A stretch of 64,000 nucleotides of DNA from Platycnemis pennipes (taxonomy: Eukaryota; Arthropoda; Insecta; Odonata; Platycnemididae). The stretch spans positions 74,085,672 to 74,149,671 of the forward strand of contig OW121857.1 in NCBI GenBank assembly GCA_933228895.1. Reading direction: 5' to 3'. The notes beneath the pieces are model-generated. The model did not search any database. It was not told the origin of the DNA and saw nothing but the letters and a program-made list of their open reading frames with translations. The position numbers were made by a program, and so were the translations under genes. Below, piece after piece: positions 24,331-36,002 of the stretch (within the stretch, counting starts at the first letter, position 1; every line of letters begins with the position of its first letter).

Positions 24331-24735
24331 GCTACTCAGGCCCGGTGACAGGATTTTCGGGCGCCTGGGCAACAAAGTGGCCTGGGCCCCCTAAATCCCG
24401 GCAAACCCCCTCACTCAATTTAGACCAGAGCTGCGAACATTCAGGTTATTTAATAACCAAGACTTACCTGATTATTAGCTTTTTCTGCAGAAGAAACTTG
24501 CACAGTCATACATTACCTTTTGATTTACTATAAATTGTCTTTTTTTTTAAATTAAACACATGTCAGTGGAATGGGATGGGGAAACAATTTCAAAATGAAA
24601 ACTTTTTACGGTGTAACATACTTTACACTTTCATTTTGCAGTAATCAAAACTAGGATTTACTTGAACTTGAAAATTTTATAAAAAGCCCTATATAAAACA
24701 TAAGTTTCTTTTTTTTTCAAAATTAGCATATCCAC
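24331..24735. other. Unassigned sequence with GC-rich repeat-like start
   Basis: Begins with CAGGCCCGGTGACAGG and GGGCGCC/GGGCCCCC-rich text, resembling the terminus of a DNA element, but no inverted partner was found. The remainder is AT-rich and featureless. Confidence 0.35.
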
Positions 24736-24739
24736 AACT

Positions 24740-25365
24740 ACTCCCATCTTTTCGGAGCTACGGAGATAATTATATCACCACCATGCGTAGCAAGGTTTTC
24801 GGGTTGACCTCCGTGTCGAATCATCTTCATGACGACAGTTTCGCCGGCGTTGTAGCTGGTGTCTTCAGGTTCGAAGTGTTTGATACAGGTTTTTGCCCGT
24901 CTTATATAGATCTTGGTTTTGGCTAGGTGCGTTCTGATTGGTCCGTATGGGTAAGTCTCTCTTCCAGGCGTTAGAGAGCGAATAGCTGTCCTCCCTGTTG
25001 AATGTGGATGTTTTCGCTATTTCGATAGCCTCTCGTATGAGACTGGTAAAGTGATGCTTCTCTCTAGCGATGATTTTAGCATTTTCAAAGTCCACATTGG
25101 GTGTTGGTCTTTCCCATACGTGCTCGGCGATGGCGGATGACCGAAACTGCCTATTTTTGGTGTTCTTGCATTCTGCATTTCATGGCTCTTGATGTTTGGC
25201 CAATGTATGAGTCTCCGCAAGAGCACTTAACTTCGTATATTCCGCTTTGGATATTCATGGGCACGCGGTCCTTGGCCTTGCATAGGAGGTTGGATGTCTT
25301 CGTGACACAGTTAAAACGTGTCACTATATTATGTTTCCCAAGAATTCTTGCGATTTTTTTTTAAT
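24740..25365 (-). pseudogene. Penelope-like element, GIY-YIG endonuclease end
   Basis: Minus-strand frames encode the C-terminal part of a Penelope-like polyprotein: RILGKHNIVTRF at about 25360, then the GIY-YIG signature GIYEVKCSCGDSYIGQT at about 25240, with the EH-containing stretch after it. A frameshift follows, then MDFENAKIIAREKHHFTSL and the terminal region KTSTFNREDSYSL to about 24865. A 3' segment (EPEDTSYNAGETVV) continues to about 24790. Only this end is visible; the RT was not found upstream. It is 5'-truncated and frameshifted. The GIY-YIG domain nicks target DNA for priming in this retroelement class. Confidence 0.8.
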
Positions 25366-25849
25366 GTCCAAGCTACATAGGGAATTAAGGCATAATTGGA
25401 GCTTTTCTTCTCTTCTTCTTTCTTGGGAGTTAAGATAACAGAAACCCAAACACCTAAATATATTTGAACAATGTTGACACAGTTAGTACAACTCAAAATG
25501 GTGAAAACCAGGGGCTGTTTTCTGTGACTAGGGATATCTAGTGATGGAAATCACCTTATCGTTTCCGATTCTGTGATAACTGGGTGGTGAAATTCCTTCA
25601 CCCGGTACTGAGGAATCCTATGAAAATAATGCCGTCTGGTAATATGCAAATTAAATCATTTAGTCACGAACATCTATGTTTGTGCTTGTAGTAATGGTTT
25701 CTTGAGTGATGATACATTCGATAATAATAAATATGATGCTTTGATAGCACTGCTGGGTGATTTTAACATTAGGATTAATATTACAAAGTGAATCATAATT
25801 TACCATTTTTTACAGAATGTCAACAAAAACAATCGCACTATTCTACCAT

Positions 25850-26565
25850 GATAAGTGGAATACACTTCATATGAAGGAGTACTGGGGATAACAGACAACC
25901 CTGTCTAACCCCATCCTATTCTCACCCATTTACATTCCCCATATGCTATCCTTACCTGAGCACAGTGTTCTATGTATAGGTTTGAAATTACACTTACAAA
26001 TTCCAAATGAATATTCTACGGCTTCCTGTTTATTATCTTGGAACTACATTTGCATATGCAAGATCATACTAATCATTATATAGTCCTTGTTAATATCTGC
26101 TTCCTATTTTAGGGATAGGGATCAACAGATTTCACAATGTTCTCCTCCAGACTTTAGCTTCATATATCGTACCGATTGGTCCAAAAAATCTTTATATTCT
26201 TGTCTTCCCTCGACCTTTTAACAATTCTACTGGGATGCTATCTATTACTGCTTTTCTCACTTCCATTACACGTGATTCTTTCTCAACCGAACAATTTAAT
26301 ATGTAGTCCTGTCCCCACATTACTTTCATTACCCTCGATATGTTGTTATTTTTCTATATCCTTCACTCCAGATATCTTAACTGTCCTTCCATTACACCTT
26401 TGTGTCCTATTGTGTCATTTATTTCATGTAGTCATTTACTGATTGTTGTTCTCTAATTTCACTACCCTCAGTATCATCCTCACATTCTACATCTCAATTT
26501 TGTTATTTCTGTCCTCTGCCTTGTCTTCATCTCTGGAGCTCTTACACTGCTGCAGTGTAAGAGCT
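25850..26565 (-). pseudogene. RTE-type LINE reverse transcriptase fragment
   Basis: Minus-strand frames resemble the RT region of the LINE at 55-58 kb: an AVIDSIPVELLKGRGK-like segment (about 26260), IPIPK, and downstream a decayed GLRQGC-LSPVL-like motif with MGENRMG before it (about 25900). Multiple stops and indels. It ends beside a 29-bp near-palindrome at 26537-26565 and the short segment shared with 10886-10932. Confidence 0.6.
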
Positions 26566-26587
26566 TCAGTATTATTGTTTACAACAT

Positions 26588-26638
26588 TTATTGTTTGTTA
26601 CACAGTTTTATGTCGAGATCTGCAGAAGTCCTAATGGT
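26588..26638 (-). repeat. Partner of the segment at 10886-10932
   Basis: Minus-strand translation contains IRTSADLDIKLCNKQ, identical to the plus strand at 10886-10932. It fits between the middle and inner blocks of the inverted duplication but is too short to prove membership. Confidence 0.5.
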
Positions 26639-26639
26639 T

Positions 26640-27285
26640 TCTTTTTGCATAAGAACATCCATTTTCAAATGTTTGAGCAGAATGTGTATACACATTTCGG
26701 GGGTGAATTCACTAGCATGATTATTTTCATGCAGATTTTGAACATGATGAAAAGTGCTATCCTTATTTTGAAAACTTATCTCATGCTCCTGGATACACGA
26801 CAAGAAGTTCCCTCCTGTCTGTCTCAGGTTCACAGTGTTATAACAGTTGCATTTAAGTTTCTATTTCTGTCTTGAGGAATTTGTCAGATTGGTCCTTTGG
26901 CAATGACCAGGAGCTTATAAATGTGTTTTGGGATATAAAATCGTGCTTTTAATGAGGTTGGTGAGCAGTTGGATAAATTTTGTGATAGATAGCTGTTTAG
27001 TGGAAGTGAGCACCATTTCAAATGAGACAGTTTTCCAGACTACGAAGTAGAAACCCATTTTGTAGGTATAACTTTTTTTTTCTTAGTAGCGTTTCAACTA
27101 AATTGGGACTCTAGCTTTTGTTGACAATATTAGACTTTGTCTTCTACTCAGTGATGTAGACCTCACCTGACAGTGGCACATAGTTAGTGAAAGGTGTTTC
27201 TATTAAAAAATTTTGTGGAATATTACAATTGTTGTTCTAATTACCATGAATCTTCATATTTACATAAATCTTTTGTCTCTCATCT
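26640..27285. other. Unassigned sequence
   Basis: No domain, terminal repeat or arm match seen, although an open minus-strand frame runs from 26833 to 26588. Confidence 0.4.
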
Positions 27286-27689
27286 TTCAACTATTGATCC
27301 ATATATTTGATTTTAGGCTTTCCTTTCCCATTCTTTCTCTCTTTTTTCCTATCACTATGTCACCAGACCATCATATCTCAAGATATGAATGATTAGTTGG
27401 TCCTTTGTGCTCTCTTAAGTTTTCTTCATTCTTCTCTCTTCTCCAAATCTACTCAGGATACTTCATTTGCTACTTGCTCTATTATTTTTAGTCCATAGAA
27501 GCATTTAGCAAGAATCCATAGAAGTCTACCAGGATGTTCTTCTCTTTGAAGTGTAACACCATCTCCTCTGCACATAGACTTGCCAATCAGCCAATTCCTA
27601 CCATCACCTACCGCACACATATTGAGGAGTCACTTTTGACCAAAAATGTATGTTCTGTTCAAAAACCCTGTTTGTGACACACAATCCGA

Positions 27690-27775
27690 CCAATGCCGGC
27701 GAAACTGTCGTCTTGAAGATGAATTGACTCGGGGGCAACCTGAAAATCTAGCTGCGCCTACTGGTGCTAGATAAA
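27690..27775 (+). repeat. Penelope-like 3' segment, inverted relative to 24785-24860
   Basis: GCCGGCGAAACTGTCGTC at 27697 matches the complement of the 3' portion of the Penelope-like remnant, which reads the same 18 bases on the minus strand at about 24830-24855. Flanking bases also agree over about 80 bp at roughly 80 percent. Confidence 0.6.
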
Positions 27776-28499
27776 TAAAATTTATATTTTTCACTTACAA
27801 TGGTGAAATGATGCATATGTATCAAGTTTTGTCAAAATCAAAATTGGTGGGTGTCGTGGTGTAGTTGAAATGACATGGAATGACCTCTTTACTTTTGAAG
27901 GGATTACCTCTGAATGGGATAATTAGAATATGTGATCATTATTAATTAAAGTTCATTGGACTCTGTGTCATTTACAGTGATGCATTTTACTCATGCGTCA
28001 TGTCTTGACCAGCATCCTTACTCATGCACTAGTTGCCAGAGGTCCTGACAGGTGGTGCAAGGGTGAATGGCACATGAGAAAGACAAATAAAATCAGCGAC
28101 ATGGAGTGTACAGCAGTCAGTCACCAGAGGCAAAGAGCATCCTATGATAACATAACTGTGCAAATATAAATATAAAATGCATCACTGTAAACATACATGG
28201 TGCCCAATAAACCCTAATTAATAGTGAATGTAGATTCTAATTATCCTCTTCAGATGTGATCCCTTTGCCTTTAAATAAATATTCTAGATAAATAATCAGT
28301 TTCACCATGACATTTGACAATTTAGTCAAAGGTTCAATGTAATAGCTATCTCAAACATAACTTATTGATGATGTATGCTATTTACATTCCATATTTGTGT
28401 ATATCATGCATATGAATGCAGAAGAAAACTTATCTGACGCAAATATCTAGTTATATTGCTTGGGGCTGCCAGCTTTGTTTCAAGATTTACTCATCTAGC

Positions 28500-28620
28500 C
28501 TTTGAGCCCCCATCCCTAAATGCAAGGCAGCCGGGGTGTCAACTCTGTGTGGACTTCTCTTTAACCTATCTGGTATGGACACCCTTACCAGGAGTAACAA
28601 TCTACTTTCTCACCAGTCCA
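28500..28620 (-). mobile_element. Fragment of RTE LINE 5' region
   Basis: The stretch around CTATCTGGTATGGACACCC and TTACCAGGAGTAACAAT parallels CTGTCTGGCATGGGTGACCC and CTACCAGGAGCAATA in the 5' untranslated region of the LINE at 58600-58690, in the same orientation. Confidence 0.5.
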
Positions 28621-30764
28621 TCATGAACAAGTAAGATTTATTGAAACCATTGTTGGTTGTTACATAATAAAATCTCTTCTAGAGGCATTCTTGAGGGTGA
28701 AAGTTGTCAAATATTTAATAATTTGATGTTCATGTTTTTTAATTTTTTTGTCATCTTCATGGGTTAACAGACCCAAAATGTATTGGTTTGGTGCAGCTCT
28801 CTACTTAATTATCTTAGCTCAACTCACTTTGTCATATTTGCATAATTCTTCTAGATTATGTTCTGATGAATTTTTTCCGTACTTCCATGCTTGTATTTCC
28901 AGCAGTAAGTAGATTGTTCTTTTGATAGAAAGCCCTATAAAGCTGGGCTCTTCTACTGCTTATTTCCTTCTTGCTTCCCCAATCACTGGTTATTCAGCAT
29001 GCTAGATATAAGTGCTCGCTTACCATTCTAACTTTTTTGTTTCCCAAGTGTAACATTGGACTTGGGATTCTCTCTTATACTACATTCTTCAGGTGATATC
29101 TGGCCAATATCGTATCCTTGTAAACTATTCATGTTTAATTTCTCTAATTAGTGTCTTTCTGTCTCTGCACGTACTAATGTTATCTACAAACAAAGCATGC
29201 TGATATTTTCCCTGTGGACATTTACCTCTGAAGCCTTCTCTTTGATTTTCTTATTGGCCTTCTCTACGACATATTAAAAATCACAGAGGACAGTGCACGG
29301 CCTTTCACTCCTTTCTTATTTCTTGCTTCATCACTGTGTGGTCCAGATTTAATCACCACCACCTGTTTTTTGTACAAACTGTGATAATTCTTCTGTCATT
29401 ATAGGCCACTCCAATTCCTTTTCAAATCTGAAGATTTGAATTCAAAGCTGTGTGTTCGAATGCAGTCTCCAAATCCACTGAAGCAGTAAAGGTCTCTTTG
29501 TTCTTCAACATTCTATTCCCTGTGAGTAGTGTAAGGGACAGCCTTGCCTCTCTTGTACCCTGGCTTTTCTTGAATCCAAATTGGTCCACCTCCCGGAACT
29601 CTTCTGATTTTCATTTTATTCTTCTGTTGATGATCCTAGTCAATATATTCAAAGTATGTGTAGTAAGACTTATACAGGGTGTCCAGCACTCTGGAAAACC
29701 GGGAAGACCGGGAAATCTCAGGGAATTTTATTTTCACTGGAAATATCAGGGAAATCTCAGGGAAAATCTTATTGACTCTGGAATTTTTGATGGAGTCAAT
29801 GTATAAAACAGCAACGGAAATAATGAGCATTTTTCGGCAAGTTGCATAGGTAGTCAAATTTCCGATTCATTGTCGCATTTTGCATTCCTGTAATCACCGA
29901 GAGTATTTACAATGTTTTCTATATGCATTGTGTTCTTCGTGGTCGTCGTATTTAAGTCAGCAGCATAAATAACGTACCTTAATCCGCAAGTTGCGAGATC
30001 AAACTTCCCTTCCGTAGTCGCGTTTAGCATTCCTGCATTCACCGATATTACAATATATTCTATATACATTGTGTTCTTAGTGGTTATGTCATTTCTCGCC
30101 GAAGCACTCGAGTGCTTTCGGCCCGTCACCTCGCTCCTCGTGAACTCGGCCTGCATTACGAAGAACGCGGCCGGGTGCACTGCCATCAATTGCTGTCAAC
30201 CATTGAAGTCCTGCAGCCCGAACCTACGTTCTCTTCACAGGTTAGTACAAAATTTATTTAAATTCTTATTACGTAAATAGCTGTTCTGTATTATACGGCG
30301 TCATATAAGTTCCACAAGTATACATTCCACATGCCCACAATATTATGGGAGGGGAAGGATAAGGGCATATTCTAAATGTGAAATTAATCTCTATCCTTCT
30401 ACCAACGTGTGTAAAACCTCCCAATTATAGTAACGGAATGTCAGGAAAAAATTGTAAAATTGGTCATTTTTAAACTCCCTTTTATTCAAAAGTACTTGTC
30501 ATAGGGTAATCTTTCTTACATTGCATAAATTCACATTCCTTACACTATCACTGGCTGTAGTTTTCATTTTCGCCATTTGGTGGGGTTTTGCCGGAAAAAA
30601 TTAACCCATTAAAGAGAGAGTGGCCATTTTAGGGGAATGCTTATCCCTGCTTGAGTATAGTAGCATAGTGCTATAAAATGTTAATACATTTAGCAGTCTC
30701 AAATGAATGGTAAGTAATGGATTTCATGAAACCCACATTTTATTTGTTTCAGATGATCTAACAT

Positions 30765-31800
30765 AATGGCCCTATCCAAGCACTATAAGACATTATTTGA
30801 TGAAAAGTGGTTGATCAGATATCCATGGGCACAGCGTGTAGAAAAAATGTGCACTCCTGCTTCTGCAAAGTCTGCCGACATACTTTTGCATTGAGTAATA
30901 CAGTTGGGTTCTCAAGCGCCTATAAGTCACAGAAAGGGGAAGAATCACAAGAAGCAGGTTGAAGCACAGAAATCAACGTACCCGTTAAAATATTTTACCC
31001 AACCATCGCAATTATCCCAAAATTCTGAGACACCCATGGCTACGCAGTCTAGTGAAGTTTTTGACAACCCTGCAAGTACAACCCAAGAAGAGTGTTCTGT
31101 GAGCACTGAGGCAAACAAGAAAGCCCACTTGCACTTGTAAGTGCAATTGTGAAAAACCTGAGAAAAACCTACATGAGAAGGGAAAATTGAGGACATTCCT
31201 CCTCAGAGATTCGGCTACAGAGGTGGAAGTTTTGTGTTGCATGTCTTGTTTAATGTCTCACAGCTCTTCGCGACAAATAGCCGATAGCATACTTTGAACA
31301 AAAGAATGTATCATGACAGTAATATGGTCAATCAAGTGCAACTTAGTAAGTCTAAAGTGGCTTATACTATTGTTCATGGGATCTCTCCGTATTTCGAACG
31401 AAGCCTGAAACGGAGCATGGAGAGTTGCCAGCAATTTGCTGTGGGGTTTGATGAAAGCCTGAATAAGATTGCTAATAAACAGCAACTGGATCTTAGTGTT
31501 TGCTTTTGGGACGATAATCAGAATGTAGTTTGCACCCGGTACCTCACTTCAGCATTTTTGGGGCATACTACTGCCATTGATCTCCTCGGGGCTTTAAAAG
31601 AAGCTTCAAGACCAGGAAAGAACTCGAGAAAAATTCTTCAAGTTTCAGTGGATGGTCCAAATGTGAATTTCAAATTTTTGAAAGAACTACAGTCTGACCT
31701 CTCTGAAGGGCATACGGATGGCCCCCAGATATTAGATTTAGGTAGCTGTGGCTGCACACGATAAATTGTGCATTTCAAGCTGGTATGAAGGAAACTGGAT
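30765..31800 (+). pseudogene. hAT-like transposase, 5' part (interrupted)
   Basis: Preceded by a good splice acceptor (TTTATTTGTTTCAG at about 30752), suggesting an upstream intron. A Met-led segment MALSKHYKTLFDEKWLIRYP, then a stop at about 30893. Next comes GKNHKKQVEAQKSTYPLKYF and, after frameshifts, the conserved body: AYTIVHGISPYFERSLKR, CQQFAVGFDESLNKI, LDLSVCFWDDNQNVVC, RYLTSAFLGHT, LQVSVDGPNVNFKFL and LDLGSCGC. At 31797-31800 the sequence is cut by the nested element, inside a sense segment that resumes at 36003. The layout matches hAT-derived proteins found repeatedly in fish and arthropod genomes. A BED finger was not clearly seen. Confidence 0.75.
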
Positions 31801-32291
31801 GGCCCAGTCCATATCGATTCAGGCAGCCAAAGAAAAAATCTTACCTTCATAGTCTCAGATGTTATTGAATTTAACATATGTCAAACTTCAGGACAAAGTA
31901 AGTAATACGTATATTTTAGTTTTGTCCAAAAAAATTTTTGGCCCGAGATACAGTCCACCGAACATGGGCCCGCGAGCGCTATTTTTCAAATGCGATTTTT
32001 GACAAAATACTAAAATGCTCGTATCTCAGGAACGGTTCAAGATATTTTGCTCCTTTTTGTTTTATTTGAAAGATAATAATTTTGTGATTAAAATGATATC
32101 CTTGATTTGAAAATGTGTGTCCACATTCTCTTGCTGCAATTTTTTTATTTTATTTTTTTTAATTTAAAAAAATTGTTTTTCTTAAAAACGCCAATCCTAA
32201 AAATTTTTATTTTTTTACTGTTTGTCAGTACCATAGAGTACTACAATCCCTGAAAAGGAGAACTTCCACTTTTCAGTTTAACAGGTTTTAT
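31801..32291 (+). repeat. Left TIR of the 4.2 kb element
   Basis: Nearly identical reverse complement of 35521-36002. It contains GGTTCAAGATATTTTGCTCC and a long A/T-rich stretch, ending inward near CAGTTTAACAGGTTTTAT. Confidence 0.85.
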
Positions 32292-32516
32292 ATACAATTC
32301 AAAAAATTTCCAAACATTAAGCCAGTTTCCATTACCACATTCTCAGATATTGGTCACATAAAATCAAAATCTCTAGTCTTACTTGACATTTTTTTCTTCT
32401 TAAATATGGGTAACAGACACAAGTTTCAAACATCAATAGCTTTCAAAATATATGTGCAGGTTAAAAAATGTACAGGTTCCGAAACATACTTCTGTGCACT
32501 CTGCTTAGAACTGAAT

Positions 32517-34910
32517 TTAGCAATTTAATGAACTAAAAATGTGTACAACCGCATCAGTATCTTCCTTTGATATTGAGTGATGTCTTCCTGTTGAACCAAT
32601 AGGAACTGGGGCACCCAAAATCTTCAAAACATCGCGAATTGGAAGTGAGCACTGGTGGTGGTGTTGCTGTCTTTCATCTGGGAATCTATATCCAGCAGCT
32701 GGTCCATGTGGCAGCATAAAGTTAACAATGATTTCACTTAACTCACAACTAATATCTATAATCTCTGCAATCCACCAGTCACAGTCATACACACAGGCCA
32801 CAAACATTCCTTTTTGTAGTTCGTGAATTTGAATATTCTCTTGGCATTTATGAGATCTTGGTTGGACAAATGAAATTTCTTCTTTCTTGCTCTTTAAAGT
32901 TCGTGCATATAAGTTCGCCCATCAATTTGAGTCCAGACATGTGTCTTCTGAATTCCTTTCACAGGGGTAGTTTGGTTCGACCATTCTTTTATTTTCTGCT
33001 GGCGGAATTCTTCAACTTCCTCTTTGGGCAACAGAATCAGGTTTATTGATGTGTGTGATTGCACCGCTCTTGTAAATTCCTTGGCATTCTGAATTGCAGC
33101 TGTACTTGGGCTGGAAAGATTATGTTTTGTTGCATGGTGCTTCAGCAGACCTCCTACACCATCACAGGGCCCCTTACCATGTCCAGTAGCACTGTATACC
33201 CACTCCATTGGAACAAGAGACTTTGCAAGTTAAAATAGTTGGTAACGGTTTTTGAAGTGACTAGGGGCACCATCAGAATTATGATCTTTTCTACCTGTGA
33301 TTGCAGTGGTTGAATAATTTTGTGTATTGCCAACAATGCATGTGCTGAGTCATGTCCTCTGTCATCACTTATAACTGCAACACTTGTGGTCTTGTTCTGA
33401 AAATATGTCACTCCTGTAAAAATTGAAACTTGGTCATTACTCCAGTGATATCCTTCAACTTCTTGTGGTAGAACCACAGACCAGTTCTCAGCAAAATCAC
33501 AGTGAAGCACTAAACATGCAGCCTCTACCCATCCCTTCACTTCTGCAATGTGTTCTTTTTGCAATTTTTTCTTTTCTTCAGATGTTGGTGTGTTACTGCT
33601 TTCACTGTCCACCTCCCAAGTTCATCTAAGAAGGTATCAATGGCAACAGTTTTCTTAATGAGTTTATTTTCTTCCCATGTTGCATATGTAACTTCAGAAG
33701 AGTTATCTGCTACACTATCCAGACCAAGTGTCTGTAAGTCGAGTCCCCCCTTTCCAGGGCAGTCACCACAGTCCTGAAACAAACATATCTCTCGTTCTAT
33801 GTCACAGACCACTAACGACTTCACATGTCCAACCAAGGTGTCATATGTCATATCTTCAAGTAAGTTCTTCAAAGCTATCACACAGTTCAAAATTTGCACA
33901 GTACAAACATAAACAGACATCTCTAGGTGGATGTGGAACAACCCACTTAGGTCGTAATGCATAAAATTTTGATCTTCCAATATGCAATGTTGAATGTTCC
34001 TTCTTATATATGGCAAAAGTTTCTTTAATGCTGCGAGTCATGTATCTTTTCACTTTCACCACTTTTTCTCCTGCAACTGTCATAGTCATAATGTCTTTTT
34101 TGTTGGCATTCTGGCGAGAACAGTCCCACTTATCTTCCAGATAAAATGAATGTGCAATTTGAACATTTGCTTCATTCACAGGATGACCATATTATGGATC
34201 TGATTTTCCAAACACTCCTTTTGCTGACCTCAAATTTCTTGTCTTGTCCACCATGTATTTTGATGCAGATGGAATGTGGTGCAAAATTTGGTTCTTTGTA
34301 AAGGATACTGGGATAATTGTTAGAACTTGAACCTTATCATTGTAGGATGCACATGATTCAACAGCTGAACTGATGTTTGATAAAAACTCTTGGCAGGTTG
34401 CACAAGCTCCTATTGGTTCATTTTCTTCTGAAGTTGAAATTTCTACTTTGAAGAGTTTGGTCAGTTTTGTTCTGGTATGCTCACCCACTGCTCCAGAAAT
34501 GTCTCTGTGTTTTCTTGATGCATACATCTCATGAATTGACTTCACTGACCATGGTTTCTTAACAAGACTAACACCAACCTCTGTAGCTGACTGATTCAGG
34601 ATATGTAGTTCTTCCTCTGCAGTTACAAAATCTGCATCACACACAACATTGGAGGCTTCTTGTTCACTTATTGTCATGTTTGATATTGTGTTAAAGCATT
34701 TAGAACACAAAAAGTCATTACTGGAAACATTTTCACTTTGAAACAGTCTTAAAATGAGCACTCTTATTTCCAACCTGAAGTCTTTTTGCTAGTCTTATGT
34801 ATCACTCTTTTATGGATATGAAAATAGTCAATACACTTCACTCTCCTATGGCCCCAGTCAGAAGAAATTTCAAATAGACTTTTCCACAAACACCACAACC
34901 CAGTTAGTCA
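32517..34910 (-). pseudogene. DDE-type transposase of the 4.2 kb element, frameshifted
   Basis: Reading down from about 34910: an N-terminal region with CGKSLFEISSDWGHRRVKC and then CSKCFNTISN, suggesting zinc-binding cysteine pairs; an in-frame stop at about 34189; MTRSIKETFAIYKKEHSTLH and FYALRPKWVVPHPPRDVCLC; a frameshift near 33880; CDIEREICLFQDCGDCPGKG; another shift near 33600; the probable first catalytic Asp in LHCDFAENWSVVLPQEVEG and then SDDRGHDSAHALLAIHKI; another shift near 33200; ATGHGKGPCDGVGGLLKHHA; after a gap, a C-terminal domain with YDCDWWIAEIID, NFMLPHGPAAGYRFPDE and PIRDVLKILGAPVPI, ending at 32517. The order is complete, so the copy is fairly young, but at least one stop and three shifts disable it. 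Confidence 0.75.
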
Positions 34911-35520
34911 GCAGAATTCTCAAAAACCTTCACAGGTACTGTTAACAAAAAATTTTTTTAACTACTCTCTTTGTTTGCCTGTTGACAACTGAACTGTCAG
35001 TTCATGTGTCCTCCCTTTTATATGCTAGGTCAAACATTTAGAATTTTCCGGTTAGTTTCAGATTCTTCTAGAAAGTTCTGTTACATTCTTTAATTATGTG
35101 GAAGGTTCCACATTGTCCTCAGAGGTTTTCGGAAGTTATCTGGAAGCTTCCACATTGTTCTAGAGTATTTTGTTACATTCTGGAATTATTTGCAAGTTTC
35201 TAGATTGTTGAAGTGTGTTCTATTATGATCTGAAATTATCTGGAAGCTTCCAAATTGTTTTAGAAGGTTCCGTTACGTTTTGGAATCATCTAGAATCTTC
35301 CACATTATTCCAGAAGATCATTAATGATTTGGAAGGTTATTAATAAAGAAAATCTAAAAAAATTATCAACATTTAACTAGTTCCTAACTTTGTTTCATTT
35401 GTTGTTTTTAGTTAATCACAAACAGTACAAATTTTTTGAGATTGGTGTTTTAAAATAACAAAATTATAAAAACTTGCAATCAAGAAATTCACCATGGAAG
35501 GTAAAAAATTACATTAATTT

Positions 35521-36002
35521 ATAAAACCTGTTAAACTGAAAAGTGGAAGTTCTCCTTTTCAGGGATTGTAGTACTCTATGGTACTGACAAACAGTAAAAA
35601 AATAAAAATTTTTAGGATTGGCGTTTTTAAGAAAAACAATTTTTTTAAATTAAAAAAAATAAAATAAAAAAATTGCAGCAAGAGAATGTGGACACACATT
35701 TTCAAATCAAGGATATCATTTTAATCACAAAATTATTATCTTTCAAATAAAACAAAAAGGAGCAAAATATCTTGAACCGTTCCTGAGATACGAGCATTTT
35801 AGTATTTTGTCAAAAATCGCATTTGAAAAATAGCGCTCGCGGGCCCATGTTCGGTGGACTGTATCTCGGGCCAAAAATTTTTTTGGACAAAACTAAAATA
35901 TACGTATTACTTACTTTGTCCTGAAGTTTGACATATGTTAAATTCAATAACATCTGAGACTATGAAGGTAAGGCCCCTGCCTGAATCGATATGGACTGGG
36001 CC
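35521..36002 (-). repeat. Right TIR of the 4.2 kb element
   Basis: Mirror of 31801-32291. Its outer end GGACTGGGCC abuts the second GGAT target copy at 36003. Confidence 0.85.

Larger units (their letters stand above)
27286..29669 (-). mobile_element. RTE-type LINE remnant (RT and C-terminal region)
   Basis: Reading the minus strand from 29669: an RT start with DQFGFKKSQGTREA-like residues, SVDLETAFEH, KGIGVAYNDRRII and a decayed FVD-like catalytic box, continuing with frameshifts to C-terminal text such as GLLTHEDDKK. Around 27300-27480 the antisense of a GHIMRHDGLM-like tail (CCATCATATCTCAAGATATG) is seen. Order and spacing match the LINE at 42785-49712. Its upstream end is cut by the hAT-like element at 29675. 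It contains a LINE 5'-region piece (28500-28620) and a Penelope-like piece (27690-27775). Confidence 0.65.
31801..36002 (-). mobile_element. 4.2 kb long-TIR DNA transposon nested in hAT-like transposase (Sola-like?)
   Basis: Starts and ends with GGCCCAGTCC and its complement, flanked by GGAT (31797-31800 and 36003-36006), a 4-bp target duplication. The inverted repeats are about 490 bp each (31801-32291 and 35521-36002) and almost perfect. The minus strand carries a broken DDE-type transposase. Very long TIRs and 4-bp duplications are known for Sola elements, so Sola is my best guess; I could not verify this by search. A second, solo TIR of the same family is at 54907-55258. Confidence 0.8.

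Noticed and set aside
26537..26565. 29-bp near-perfect palindrome as a regulatory site or terminator
   Set aside because: It sits in a dead LINE fragment in a eukaryotic repeat context; nothing supports a regulatory role.
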